Source: Flectonema sp. DT1601
Lineage: Eukaryota > Euglenozoa > Diplonemea > Diplonemida > Diplonemidae
Reading direction: 5' to 3'
DNA: 64,000 bases
NCBI GenBank assembly: GCA_964019425.1
Contig: OZ025785.1
Location: forward strand, 1,573,501-1,637,500
Positions 19,199 through 30,235 of this stretch are shown one piece after another; positions within the stretch are counted from its first letter, which is position 1; each line of letters begins with the position of its first letter. The position numbers were made by a program, and so were the translations under genes. The notes below the pieces were generated by a model that saw only the letters and a list, made by a program, of their open reading frames with translations, had not been told where the DNA came from and made no database searches.

Positions 19199-19753
19199 AT
19201 GGGATGCTGTGGTAGTGTTGAAGGATGGGAAGAACAAATAGTTGATGTTCCTCAAAACTTCGAACTGTACGGAGGGAATGACGAAGACTACACCAACAAG
19301 CAAAAAACATTTCGGGTAAACACGGGGTACAGTCCTGCAGATGGCTGGACGTTTGCTATTCATGACGTGGAATCGATCTATTTAACGACGGCGAGCTCTT
19401 CCAAAGTTAAGAATAAAATGAACATCAAGACGATGAAGAATAGTGATGTCCTTTACACGACAACCTATTCAAAGGGCGGGTGGCAAATCCACCGCGAAGA
19501 TACCCTCATCGCTAACATCAAGAGGAGTGGTATGACAGAATACCACTACAGAGTGTGTGATGTGAAAGGTAAAGTTCTATTCAGCGTAACTTCCGGAATG
19601 TGTGGTAAAGACAGTGTAGCTGTCTATAGAACTCCTCAGGGAAAAGTATTCGCTAAAGTTGATCAGACTCGGGTATCTGTTGGAAGTGGTGTCAATGTTC
19701 CATTTCTTCTGGCGTTCATCTGCACGTCGATCCTTCCTAATCCGATGTCTTAA
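19199..19753 (+). CDS. N-myristoylated Tubby/LURP-one/scramblase-fold-like protein
   Basis: 184 aa in one exon, with CAATCAG 13 nt upstream of the ATG. It begins MGCCGSVEGW: Gly2 with following Ser fits N-myristoylation, and Cys3/Cys4 are likely palmitoylation sites, so membrane anchoring is expected. The rest alternates beta strands in the way of the Tubby-C/LURP-one/scramblase fold: SDVLYTTTYS, WQIHREDTLIANIKRSG, YRVCDVKGKVLFSV, DSVAVYRTPQGKVFAKVDQ and a final hydrophobic helix (VPFLLAFICTSIL), which in that fold fills the barrel. Members bind phosphoinositides or lipids. Fold assignment is by pattern only. Ends PNPMS. Confidence 0.65.
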   Translation: MGCCGSVEGWEEQIVDVPQNFELYGGNDEDYTNKQKTFRVNTGYSPADGWTFAIHDVESIYLTTASSSKVKNKMNIKTMKNSDVLYTTTYSKGGWQIHREDTLIANIKRSGMTEYHYRVCDVKGKVLFSVTSGMCGKDSVAVYRTPQGKVFAKVDQTRVSVGSGVNVPFLLAFICTSILPNPMS

Positions 19754-20287
19754 TAACATTTGACTTATCATTTATCGTAACAGTTGGACCTTTGGGTTCG
19801 ATCCAAATAATATTTTGGTGGTTTTAAATCTCTGCTCTGTTCTAAACTTTTCAAACCAATCACAGCGTCACGCTATTCCCGATTGTGTGTTGAATTGGTA
19901 ACACACTTTTGGAATTTTTTATTTTCACTTTTAGTTCCGTTCAATTCCCTAAGTCGTTGCTACTGTGAGATACGTCGGCAGCACCTGTCGCATCAGCGAC
20001 TTCCGCTGCCTTCAAGAGAACAGAGCAATGCAACGAAGTGCTGCGGCATTTCACTTCCTCCCCTGAAAGTAATCTTTTTGTTCGAAACTAAATACTTTCT
20101 TATCCTTTCTATTAATTGATCCGCGTGGTAAGAGTTAATATCTTAATACAGCTGTACAACTGTGTAGGTCGTTAGTAATAATAAAGCGTAAGTAGTACTT
20201 TTATTTATAAACATCTCTTTCTCAGAACAGTAAAGTGATTGGACGTATTCCATTTGATGAATTCTGTTATGTAGTTGTTGGTGAATT
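19754..20287 (+). other. Intergenic, UTRs
   Basis: No gene recognised. A tRNA T-arm-like hairpin (TTTGG...CCAAA around 19792-19808) has no matching D and anticodon arms. TCTTTCTCAG ends at 20225, 62 nt before the next ATG. Confidence 0.4.
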
Positions 20288-23200
20288 ATGACGTCGTCTC
20301 CGAATCGGAGTGGAGGTCTCGGGGGGTTGTTAAAACAGATGAGAAGAATGCATGGTGAGATTGGTACTCGGAAACAGTTTACTGAGAATGGATCGTTTTC
20401 AACGAACCCTTCGAGGAGAGACAGTAGAATAATACCAACAGAAGATGAGGATATACTACCAGCTGTTATCACTTCAGCTGTGAGTATGACAACTGCTGAG
20501 CAACCAACTGAAGCCGACTACGAAACAGAGTCGGTGACAACCGAAAGTTCAGTCCATCCCTCTCCAAGTAGATCTCTTCCTTCTCAAAGTCCAAATAGTT
20601 CGCCCAATCGGAAGCAACGAATTCAACAACCGAATCAATCAATGATTGATACTTCATTATTTCAGTTCCCTGTCGGTACCGCTGTTGAAGCTCGCGGTCT
20701 AATCGATGCGAAGGTCTTAAATGGGTTACGAGGAATGATAGTCGACGACAGTCGGCAAGACGGACGTCTCGTTGTAGACTTTGGCCCCCCTCAGGGGAGG
20801 AGGGCTTTAAGGGCGACTAGTTTGACTGCTATCGATCTGGAACATGACTTGAGTATAATGTTTAATGGAATAGCGAAGTGGTTTCGTCCTGTTTTTGATG
20901 TTCAGAAAGTGTCTCCACAACAACGTCGAGTCATGGGATCTTTGGCAAGAAGAGACAAGCGGAGATGGGTTGTCGACTTACTCACTCGAGTCATCTACCG
21001 ACCTCAGCAAGCAACAGGACAGACAGCTTCTGATGCAGTAAAACAGGTGTTAGACCCGACGACCAAGTCGCACCCTCATTCGGATGTTTTTAAGATCGAA
21101 CGAGACTTGACAGACATGAAGCGAATTGTTATTCGATTTGCTAAAACAGAACACGTCCACGATCTGGAATTCCACACCGCTGCTGACCGCCAAAGGTTTT
21201 ATGAATGTGTGAAAGCAATGCGACTCGACTTACTGTGGTGTCCGAGTATGGTTTTAGGTAAACAGGTTCAGGGACTGACTCAGAATAATCAAATAGTTGG
21301 AATAAATGGAAGTACTGAAGTACCGATAGCTGGCGGCACGACAGGAGAGATGCAGCGAATGTCAGGACAAACCAAATTAAAAGTATCACAATATCCTACT
21401 ACAGAACAAAGTATATGGGTAGGAAGTATAGAGATTGGTGACTCTACACTCACAGCAGACACAGATTTCAGTGAATGGCTTGTACCTGACGGTAGTGATG
21501 TTGTTGTTATTGGACTGGTTGGAGTTCCAACTGAAAAGGAAACAAAATCAAAAGAAAAAGATGAAGATGGTCGCTGGTCTTCAATTTTCAATGAACTCCT
21601 TCGAGACATGGGATACATCGCCATGCTTACAACTGAAACCAGTTCCAGCAATAAACGAAATGTGATTGTATTAGTTTACTGTAAGAAACCAATCGCGTTT
21701 CATATATCAAATGTATCCGCCTGGACAGGTTGTCACACGAGGTCTTATAAGGGAAGATCAATATTATCAAAAAAACAATCAGTTGCAACTGACTTAGTGA
21801 GTCTTTCATTTAATTTAAGAGAGTCTTCACTTTGTTTTATTTGTACATCACTACGAGCAGTCGCTGACGGATCTTCAGATGAGGCCACTGCAGCCAGGAA
21901 TGATGTGCTGCAGGAATTACTTGCAAAGTCAGAAAGTGGAATGCCAGGAGGAGACTCGTTGTCAAGATTTCATCACGTCTTTATATTAGGATGTGTTGGT
22001 CATGGTTATAAAGGTTCAACAACACCACACAGTTGGACAACTCTAAGTTCATTACCTCGAGGAAGTGACAGACTCTCAAGAGAAATAGCTCTTGGACAAG
22101 CACTCCACGGATTCTCTGAAGGTGACTTAACAATGAATGATCAAATGGCTGATGCCTGTCTTGATCAACGAGTCTTATGGAAGTCACCAACATCAATGAG
22201 CAGCAGACCTATTCGGTATTCCTGTTATTCTGTTGCTGGAATGCACTCTGTGGGATCGATATTTAAGGTTGATGTAAATCTTTTATTCGCTGAGGCATTC
22301 TCAAAACCAACACCGCGACGGTCGATAATATTGGAACGCTGTGCTGTCAGAAATTTGACGAAAAAACTTTCACAGAAAGCTCAAATAACGTGCTGGACGG
22401 ACTTTTCGGATCAAGCGCTATTACGAGGAGCAGAACTGAGGTATGACGCTGCGAATGATGATTACCAGGGGTCAGGTATTCCTGTTATTGATCCAGTCAC
22501 TCACTCATCACTATTCGTTGCGAGACAATATCTAATCTTATCTGTAAAAGATAAAGATACAGTCATAGGAGCTGCTTCGCTTTCTCTGTCTACTGCAGTT
22601 GCGAATCCTGGAAAACCTATTCCGTTTGATCTTCAGTTAACAAAAGGAGCCATCGAAGTCTCCGGAAAACTAACTGGAACGGTTCGTATCAATGAAGACT
22701 TCGCTCCTGTCATTGAAGCCAGTAGGGAATGGAATGAACAGATTAATGTGAATATTAAGAAAATGATGAAAGAAGAAGCGATGAATCGCGAGCAGCTTAT
22801 CCGCGAAGAGCAAATGAATTGCGAACCACTCTCTGTGATGTGGGAAGTTTCAAAAGCAGAAACAGAAATGAAATTTCGGGAAAGGATGCTCCACATACGA
22901 ACCCAATGCAGGGCAACAGAAAGAGAGGAGGAACCTTTTCGTAGAACGATACTCGCGACAGAAGATATCGAGAGGGAAAGTATTTGGGAAGAACGAGCCC
23001 AAGAAAAGCGTCAAGTGATACTACTTGAAGCAAGACAAGCAGCTGTACAACAAGAAGGTATCAGTCGTCAATTAATCCACAACTCTGAAGAACAAGAGTG
23101 GCATCGGATAACTTGGAAACAATCTCAACGACAATCTCTGGTGGAAGAGGAAGCAGAAATCCGTTCAGAAGTACATCAAGACTATCGACTCATATTGTAT

Positions 23201-24720
23201 CAACTGATGGATGCAGCAGCTACTGAGAAGAGAGATATTGAGTTCTTCATTCAGGAACTGAAGGAGCAGAACGCAACTGACCGACAGCACCTGTTCGATA
23301 CCGAAGCGGACTGTCGAATTGAAATAATTCGCGAGGAGGACGAGTTGTTGTTTCAAATTGAAATACAGAAAATTGATCATCTGACTGCAGCACGTAAGCA
23401 GTTCGAAGAACGCTTAGCACGTGACAAGGACTCTCAACAGCATTGTATGGCTGAGGAAGAAACTGCGCGAACTGCTCTCCATCGCCAGGAACTTCAGGAG
23501 TGGAGTGACCTCTGTGACTATCGCTGTGCAGACTTGACAACAACAGTTCGCGATATCATTTCAATATTACTAAGCAAGGAAGACGATCATCGTGCAAACC
23601 ACCTCCTGGAAGAAGATATGCACTGGCAGAATATGATGGGAGAAGAACTCTCCGCCTGGCGTATCTCTGCCAGAGATGCCGCTCGTTTGAAGACCAGTAA
23701 AATATTTAACCCTGCAAGAACTGCCTTACTTTCTAGAAATCACTCTCCGACCTCCCTTTTAGAACTTCGTAAGAAGAAAGCCGACGAGAGGGCCGCCAGG
23801 GAAAAGGAAGCAGCTGAGGAGGCCAAAGAAAAAGAAAGTCCCGACTTGGGGACAGTATCTCCATTGCAGACTCCAAAACAATGTTTTAATGAGTTCGATG
23901 AATCACAACAGCAGTCAATTGAAAAGGAGGTCCCTCCAAATGAAGAAGAACCTTTAACAGTTCCAACAGAAAGTGAACTGGTAGGACTCCTGCAGGCTGC
24001 TGACGAGGCGCTGGAAAGGGTCGGAGTTCAGTTGTCAGAATCGGTCATACGGTCGAGGCAGTCCTCAAAACAGCCACCAGATCCCCCGTCGGAGAATAAG
24101 AGGAATCCTGGCACACCTTCTCCTCAGCGACATCACTGCGAAGCACACGATGAGGTACTCCAACTCAGAAAACAACTTCACGCCCACCAACAAGAAGTTG
24201 AATCCCTTCGGCAGAGCATCTCATCTGCTCGACTCAGCGAATACGAAGCACAGCACGTACTCCTCGAGAGGAGCGCAATGAGAAATCATTTATCTTCTCA
24301 GGTATGTAGACTCTTGTTGGGTAGTCGGATACTTCAGGTGTAGAGGTAACAATAATTAAAATAACATAAAAACAGGCTGACGATGCCGCGAGGTGGAGAG
24401 CTGCAGTTGCACTTGTAGAAGAGAATCCCGTCTGTCAACACTGCGGAGTTAGTAATAATTCTGTTTTAGGACATCAGACTCATCAAAGTGATGTATTTGG
24501 GGATGCGAATCATTTACTAAACCGTTCTAATGATAGGCAACGACTACTAACAGAAGCTCTAGCAAGAGTTAGTAGACTGAAGAGTGGATCTACTTCACCA
24601 TCTCCCAGAAGAGGAATGAATATTGGAATGGGAGGACATCGTTCAGCATCAGTCTCAACTTCAATAAGAGGGAAGTGTAGAGCCGCTGATACTGTCAGAG
24701 ACCAAACAAATCCTTACTAG
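20288..24720 (+). CDS. Inositol-5-phosphatase-like pseudoenzyme with KOW-like, PH-like, C2-like domains and coiled coil
   Basis: Exons 20288-24301 and 24376-24720 (74-nt intron), 1452 aa. Disordered residues 1-125 precede a small beta domain (about 128-183) with GLIDAKVLNGLRGMIVDD and RRALRATSL, the protist LNG/KOW-like module. A PH-like region spans about 250-315. Residues about 375-665 follow the endonuclease/exonuclease/phosphatase fold of inositol polyphosphate 5-phosphatases (strand order SDVVVIGL, W-SSIFNELLRDMGY, SLCFICTSLRA, ARNDVLQELL, HHVFILGC). The catalytic motifs are replaced: GLQE reads GLVG, HLAA reads SLRA, GDLNYR reads GCVGHG, and SDHRPV reads GMHSVG. It should be inactive. 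A C2-like beta domain (about 675-800) is followed by about 350 residues of Glu/Arg/Gln-rich coiled coil and a second coil; the tail has a lone CQHCG. Confidence 0.75.
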
Positions 24721-25736
24721 ATCTGAGTTAGTTTTCATGTTCTGGTTATTGACTGGGAGTAGCCATCGCTGCATGTGCAACCGGAATTGAAAAACAATAT
24801 GTACCTTCGGGATGAAGGTCGACTGCTCTTTTTCTTGTTTTCTTTTGTACTATTCTTGAGAGCGAAGATGTCACATTCTGATGCCAGCACTCAGTTGTTC
24901 GATCTTTCACTTGTTCTTCGTAATTATTAGTTAACCAATCTGCTGTGCGTACCATTGAAGTTGTGTTCAGATTGTAAGTAGTGGTTCCCTATCCTTTAGT
25001 TATTTGCGTCATCTTTTTTCTGGTGCAATTCGAAGAATTTGAAACTTAATTTCCCCTTCGTGATTCATTCATTTGTAAAGTGACACGTTGACTTTCCTTT
25101 ACTTTTGTGTCACATTTTTGTCACTCTTCGTGTTGGCACTAAAACGATTCAATTTTTGTTATTTTTTTGATAAATTTTAAGAAAAAGGGGAAAAAAAGGG
25201 GGGGGAATTGTTTATTTAGTTTTCTTGTTCTGATTGCGGTTCTTAACTCTACTTTGGTGCTGTTTTTTTATTTTCTTTCTTACGCCCGCCATGGTCTCTG
25301 CGAAGTGGGCAATGTGTAGTTTTTTTTTTGAGTTAGGTCGCTTCTCAAAATCAGTTGCGGATTTTCAGTAGTTGGTTTTTGTCAAAAGAAACATAAAAAA
25401 GATTTTTTTTTATTTTTTTTTTCGTTTTGTTTAGCCTTTCGAATTTGCTCACGAAAAAAAAAAAAGAAATAAGAAATTGTATTCATCTCTTCCTTCCCAT
25501 TTCCCCCTTCGGTTTGGTCAACAAAAAACAGTTTGTAAACAACCATCGCTTCTAACGATTTGTCTGACGTTGTTTGTTATGAATGTTTTATAAGAATCAG
25601 GAAAACAACACACAAATGGACTTCTTACAGATCGATTCAATCTAATTTAACAATCACGTTGATATTATTTTATTATAATTCTTCACAGTAGCCACGCCAA
25701 GTTTGGTGTTGGCGGTGTTGGTTAACTTTAGTAATA
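24721..25736 (+). other. Intergenic, AT-rich homopolymers
   Basis: About 1 kb without a gene. Contains A-rich and G-rich runs (25170-25207), T-rich blocks (25320-25430) and CTTCACAG ending at 25688, 48 nt before the next start. A 69-codon reverse frame at 24746-24955 has no family resemblance. Confidence 0.5.
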
Positions 25737-28700
25737 ATGGATAGAATAATTGAGACTGGGTATCAAGGTACTCGACTCACTGACTACAGTCTTTATGATA
25801 AACTTCACAAAAGGAAGGTTCGTGGAGATATTGTTGCTGTTGTTTATCAAGCGAAGAGAAGATCTGATCTGAAAGAAGTAACGATGACTTTAATGTACAA
25901 TCAACAGGAACCTGAGAATTTAGGACTTGGAGACAAAATAGGAAACGAGTACTCTTTCGCGAGTGGAACGAGAGTCGGATTTCATCCATCAATAGTAAAA
26001 GGGTATCACGCTTTTATTGATCAGGCGTCAGCAAGTACGTTAGCGTCAAGCAGATTAGTCAACGACTGGGAACGAGCTCTGTATGTTGTGTCTGAGCCTT
26101 GTGGTATTCCAATTCAGAATATTATTGACATGAAGAAGAGTTGTGGGATGACTGAACCCTACTTCACAAGTAGTGAGGCTGCTGCAATTACCTGTCGTAT
26201 CGCATCAGCGATCGTGCACCTCGAATCGTCAGGTGTTGTCCATCGATGCATATCTACGGAAACTATATTTACAACACCCGATTGGAACGTCAAGTTGGGT
26301 GGTTTCGGTGGCGCATTAGATGTGCGACTTGACTGCCACTCTGGGTCGTCATTTCCAAAAGTACGTTACACATATTTAGGAAACGAGGCAGTTCTCCCTC
26401 AGGAAGTTATCGATCCGTCAGCCAGAACAGCTAATTATCAAAACAGTGATATTTACTCTCTCGGGTTAGTACTGCAGTCTGTTATTGGACCTGAGAATGT
26501 CAACGGGTGTCAGTTGTACGGAAGGATGGCAGTACTCGCCAAGCGGATGTTGGCTCCTCTCGAGAGCAGGATGACCGCATCTGAGACTCTTCATCAGCTC
26601 ACTAGTATGATGACAGAGGGTTTCGTAGCAGCAACCTTACGAGCTGACAAGAACGAGGCGTTAGCTCTCGAAACAGAAGAAACAAAAGGACGTCTACAAG
26701 AACTGGAAGAAGACCATCAAATCGCATTAAAACAAAAGACTCAAATGTCAGAAGAACTTGCTGACGCTCAATGGAAACTCAGCGACATGGAGCAAATGGC
26801 ATCTGACATCAGCAACTTACACAAAGATTGTAAACAGAGAGACATTCAAATCGTTCAACAGGAGCAACACATATCAGCTCTCACCGCACAACTAAATAAC
26901 ATGACTCAGGCAACTACTGCTGCAGATCAGTTGGCGAGAACACAAGCAGACCACATTTCACAATTAGAGAAGAAGCTCGCTGACCAGGAGCAGACGTTTC
27001 AAAGTCGTGTAGACACTCTGCAATACATCCTCGACAACACAAAGGCTGAGACGACGGACAGAATAAAAGATTTGAGCACCAGAAATGATCAAATAGTCAA
27101 AGCAGCTCGTCTTAATGAAGCTATTCCTGCCCCTGTCTCAGTGAAGATACCACCGCAACAATTAGAGACCCCTGTTGAGAAGGAACAAAAGACAAAACCA
27201 GTTGAGAAACCAATTGCGGAAGTCACCTCCCACTTGGAGGAAGAGGAGGAAGGAGTTTTGGTCAACCCGCCGTCGTCTTCAGCTTCTGATGAAAAGGCGA
27301 AGGATCACAAGGTGGAAGCAAAAGCAAAGTCTGCCTTCGACAGCAGCAGTGACGACTCCGACACCGTAGTCGTTGCGAGCATCCCAAAGAAGGAGATGCC
27401 AAAGGGTAGAAAACCCGCTCAGAAGAAGTCGACATTCGACAGCTCAACGGAATCGGACTCCAGCTCTGAATTTGTTCGACCAGTTGCCCCGAAGAAGAAT
27501 ACTTTCGACAGCGACAGTGACACTGACTCTGACGACAGCAGTTACGACCCAACTCGAACTAAACCAGTTCCTCCTGGCACTACTACTTCCCCTCCTCCCA
27601 AGAAGGAAGCTCCACTTCCTAAAAGTACGTTCGGCAACTTTTCGGATTCTGACGACAGCAGCAGCATCGTAGTACGTAAGCCGGCAGCGAAGAGACAAAC
27701 AAAACCGAAAACATTCGACTCTGATTCCAGCAGTGATTCAGAATCCCAAATACCTGCTGGAAGGAAGCCAGTCGCGAAGAAAGCAGCTCCTAAGAAAACG
27801 GCTTTTGACAGCAGCGATTCGGAATCAGAAATCCCTGCTGGAAAGAAACCTCCTCCAGCCGCAAAGAAAGCAGCTCCCAAGAAGGCAGCTTTTGACAGCA
27901 GCGATTCAGAAACAGAAATCTCTGTTGGAAATAGACCTAAGAAAGCAGCTCCCAAGAAATCTCATTTTGATGACTCCGACTCCGATTCGTCTTCAGATTT
28001 TGTGAGACCGCCTCCTAAGAAAGCAGCTCCCAAGAAATCAGCAGCCTCTTCGTTTGGAGGATCTGATGTTGACTCAGATGACGATCCTTTGATGAGCCCA
28101 TCGAAAGCATCACCAAAGAAGGCGGCTCCCAAAAAGGTTTCTTCGTTTGCGAATTCTGACGTCGATTCTGATGACGATCCTTTGAATCAGTCGCCTAAGA
28201 AAGTAGCTCCTCCTCAAAAGGTCGCTTCGTCATTTGGGGGGTCCGATGTCGATTCTGACGACGACCCACTTAAGCCATCCAAGCCCGCACCCAAGAAAGC
28301 CTCTCCGACTGCTGTGAAGAAGCAAATACTTGAAGACGACAGTAAAGAATCAATTGAACAATCTCCAGCAGTCACCAAACCGCCTTCTGAAGAAGGAACA
28401 CCGGAGTTGGGAGCGCTGGAGTTTAATGCTGACAGGGCGAAGCCATTTGCGAGGTACGGAGAGGAAGAAAGTCCGAAAGTCGAACCGAAAAAGACGACTT
28501 CTGAGAAGAAACCAAATCCCTGGTCTGAATACGAAACTTCATCAGATGAGAGTGCGGCAGTACCATCCCCAAAGAAATCCGCAGCGCGGAAGTACACCAA
28601 AAGCAGCTCATCTTCGTCATCATCTTCTGACTGGCATCCAACTACCAAGCGAGCAGCTCAGCCGCCTGCAAAACAGCCGCCCCAGCCAAAGGGACCTGCA

Positions 28701-29614
28701 GCACCGAAACCGGAGTCTGATTCGGATTCTAACGTCGAAACGGAGTTGAAATTAAAATTAATTAAAGAAAAGGACGGGAAGATCGGTTTTGGTTTAACAA
28801 AGATGGTCATCACGAGTGTCATAGCAGGAGGAGCAGCAGAGAAGAGTGGTTTCAAAAAGGCGATGCAAATGACGGTAACGCACTGCGATGGAGTTACCGT
28901 TTCTACGACTGCAGACGTTGCAAAAGCGACAACAAACAAAGAGGAGATTGAAATCACTTTGACGGGTAAGACTTGTCAGCAAATCCTTGATGAAGTTTCT
29001 TCAGAAGGGGAAGCGGAAAAAGTTCCTTTAAAACACCCGAACTTCAATGACGACTCATCCAGCAGCTCCTCCTCATTCAAACCAAAAGTGAAGCCTAAAG
29101 CACCTGCCAAGGCACCTTCCAAAGCACCTGCCAAAGCACCTGGAAAAAGGGTTTGTCTTTTTATTATTATTTAGTTTGAAGCAGAACTGCTTCAGTAGCT
29201 TAACTTATTATTTTTATTTAGAAATAACGAAACACTTCCCAAACAGACTATCCGCGCGATGTCATTCTTAAGCAGCTCTTCTTCATCATCGGTCCCAAAA
29301 CCAAAACCAAAGGCTAAGAAATCTTATATAAGTAGTGACGATAGCAGCAGTGATGATTCTTTATTTAAACCAAAGAAAGCTGCGAAACCAGTTCCTAAAA
29401 CCACCAGAGTATGTTTACATTACATTCCACTTGTGTATTATAATCCTTTATAATTATTACAACAAACTTAAACACTAAACAGCCTCGTGGGAAGTCTGCT
29501 TTTGAATCGTCTTCTGGAGATGACACGCCTCGGGCTCGTCCGGCACCTTCAAATAAGAAGCCGTCGGCAAAACCTGCGTCGACATTCTTCGATTCTGATA
29601 CGAGTTCAGATTAG
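25737..29614 (+). CDS. Pseudokinase with coiled coil, acidic-serine repeats and PDZ domain
   Basis: Three exons (25737-29150, 29247-29408, 29483-29614; introns 96 and 74 nt), 1235 aa. Residues 20-295 have a protein-kinase fold but lack catalysis: the VAIK lysine position reads T51, HRD reads HRC (169-171), the loop Lys and Asn are S173 and T176, and DFG reads GFG (189-191). The SDIYSLGLVLQ helix is intact. A coiled coil follows (about 305-450). Residues about 510-960 carry repeats of the form KKAAPKK plus FDSSDSESE, alternating lysine/alanine and acidic serine, rich in casein-kinase-2-type sites. A PDZ-like domain lies at about 1000-1080 (KIGFGL, then SVIAGGAAEKSGF). More Ser-Asp repeats close the protein, as in nucleolar Nopp140-like tails. 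A scaffold role is inferred. Confidence 0.85.
27270..28700 (+). repeat. Degenerate coding repeats (Lys-Ala/Ser-Asp)
   Basis: Within the pseudokinase gene. At least ten units alternate a basic PKKAAPKK-like block with an acidic FDSSDSES-like or SDVDSDDDPL block, the latter occurring three times nearly unchanged. The DNA repeats are partly conserved (AAGAAAGCAGCTCC-type units), so unit gain or loss by slippage is likely. Confidence 0.8.
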
Positions 29615-30235
29615 TAACAGTTAGCTTGCTGTCTTTTATTTTATGTTTTTGGTTATTTTTCGGTTTTCGTGCAGTTTGTGTGCGGGATTTTACTTAAAAA
29701 AGGTGATAACTTTTTAATGTCATCACTCATTTCACTCGTGTTGTTGTTGTTGTTCATTTCACACTTCTTGTATTCGTTCAATGATCGTAGTCACCATCCC
29801 GAGTCTCGTTTCGTTGGTTTGTTTTCCATCGTTTTGTTAATTGACACGTTTTGTGTCTTCGGTTCTGCGTGTGTGCAATATTCTCGTTTGTTGTGTTTTC
29901 TTAATTACTTATGTCACATTTCTTACAACAGCAGTGGCAGTTATTAACTGTCTCAGTGGTACTGTCGGATGCAACCTTCACGTTGTCTGTCTGATATTTA
30001 GAAAGTATTCAGTTGTTGAAGTTATTCAAAGAGAATTAGACAACAATAACTTACTTCAGTTTGTACTACTTGTTCAGTCTTACTGGTGGTGCGGTTCTTA
30101 TTATTTTTCTCGTAGCTTTCAATAATTGCACTCCTGATCATTTGCTCTGGAAAATGAAATTATTTTAATTCCTCAAAGAGATCGCAGCATTTGATATGAC
30201 AACGACGGCAGGTTAGTCGAACAGACAGCTGTTCG
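29615..30235 (+). other. Intergenic
   Basis: T-rich + strand; hydrophobic open frames here are by-products of T-rich codons. GACGGCAG ends at 30211, 24 nt before the next ATG, and a six-codon upstream ORF (from 30196) spans it. Confidence 0.4.

Noticed and set aside
19785-19815. tRNA T-arm-like GGTTCGATCC
   Set aside because: No acceptor, D or anticodon arms could be placed around it.
27262-28982. Long frames on the reverse strand and in other frames across the acidic-serine repeats
   Set aside because: Shadow frames of the biased repeat codons of the pseudokinase gene.
29669-30125. Hydrophobic overlapping open frames after the pseudokinase gene
   Set aside because: T-rich DNA makes leucine/phenylalanine-rich frames by itself; the first lacks an ATG start and the other has no family.
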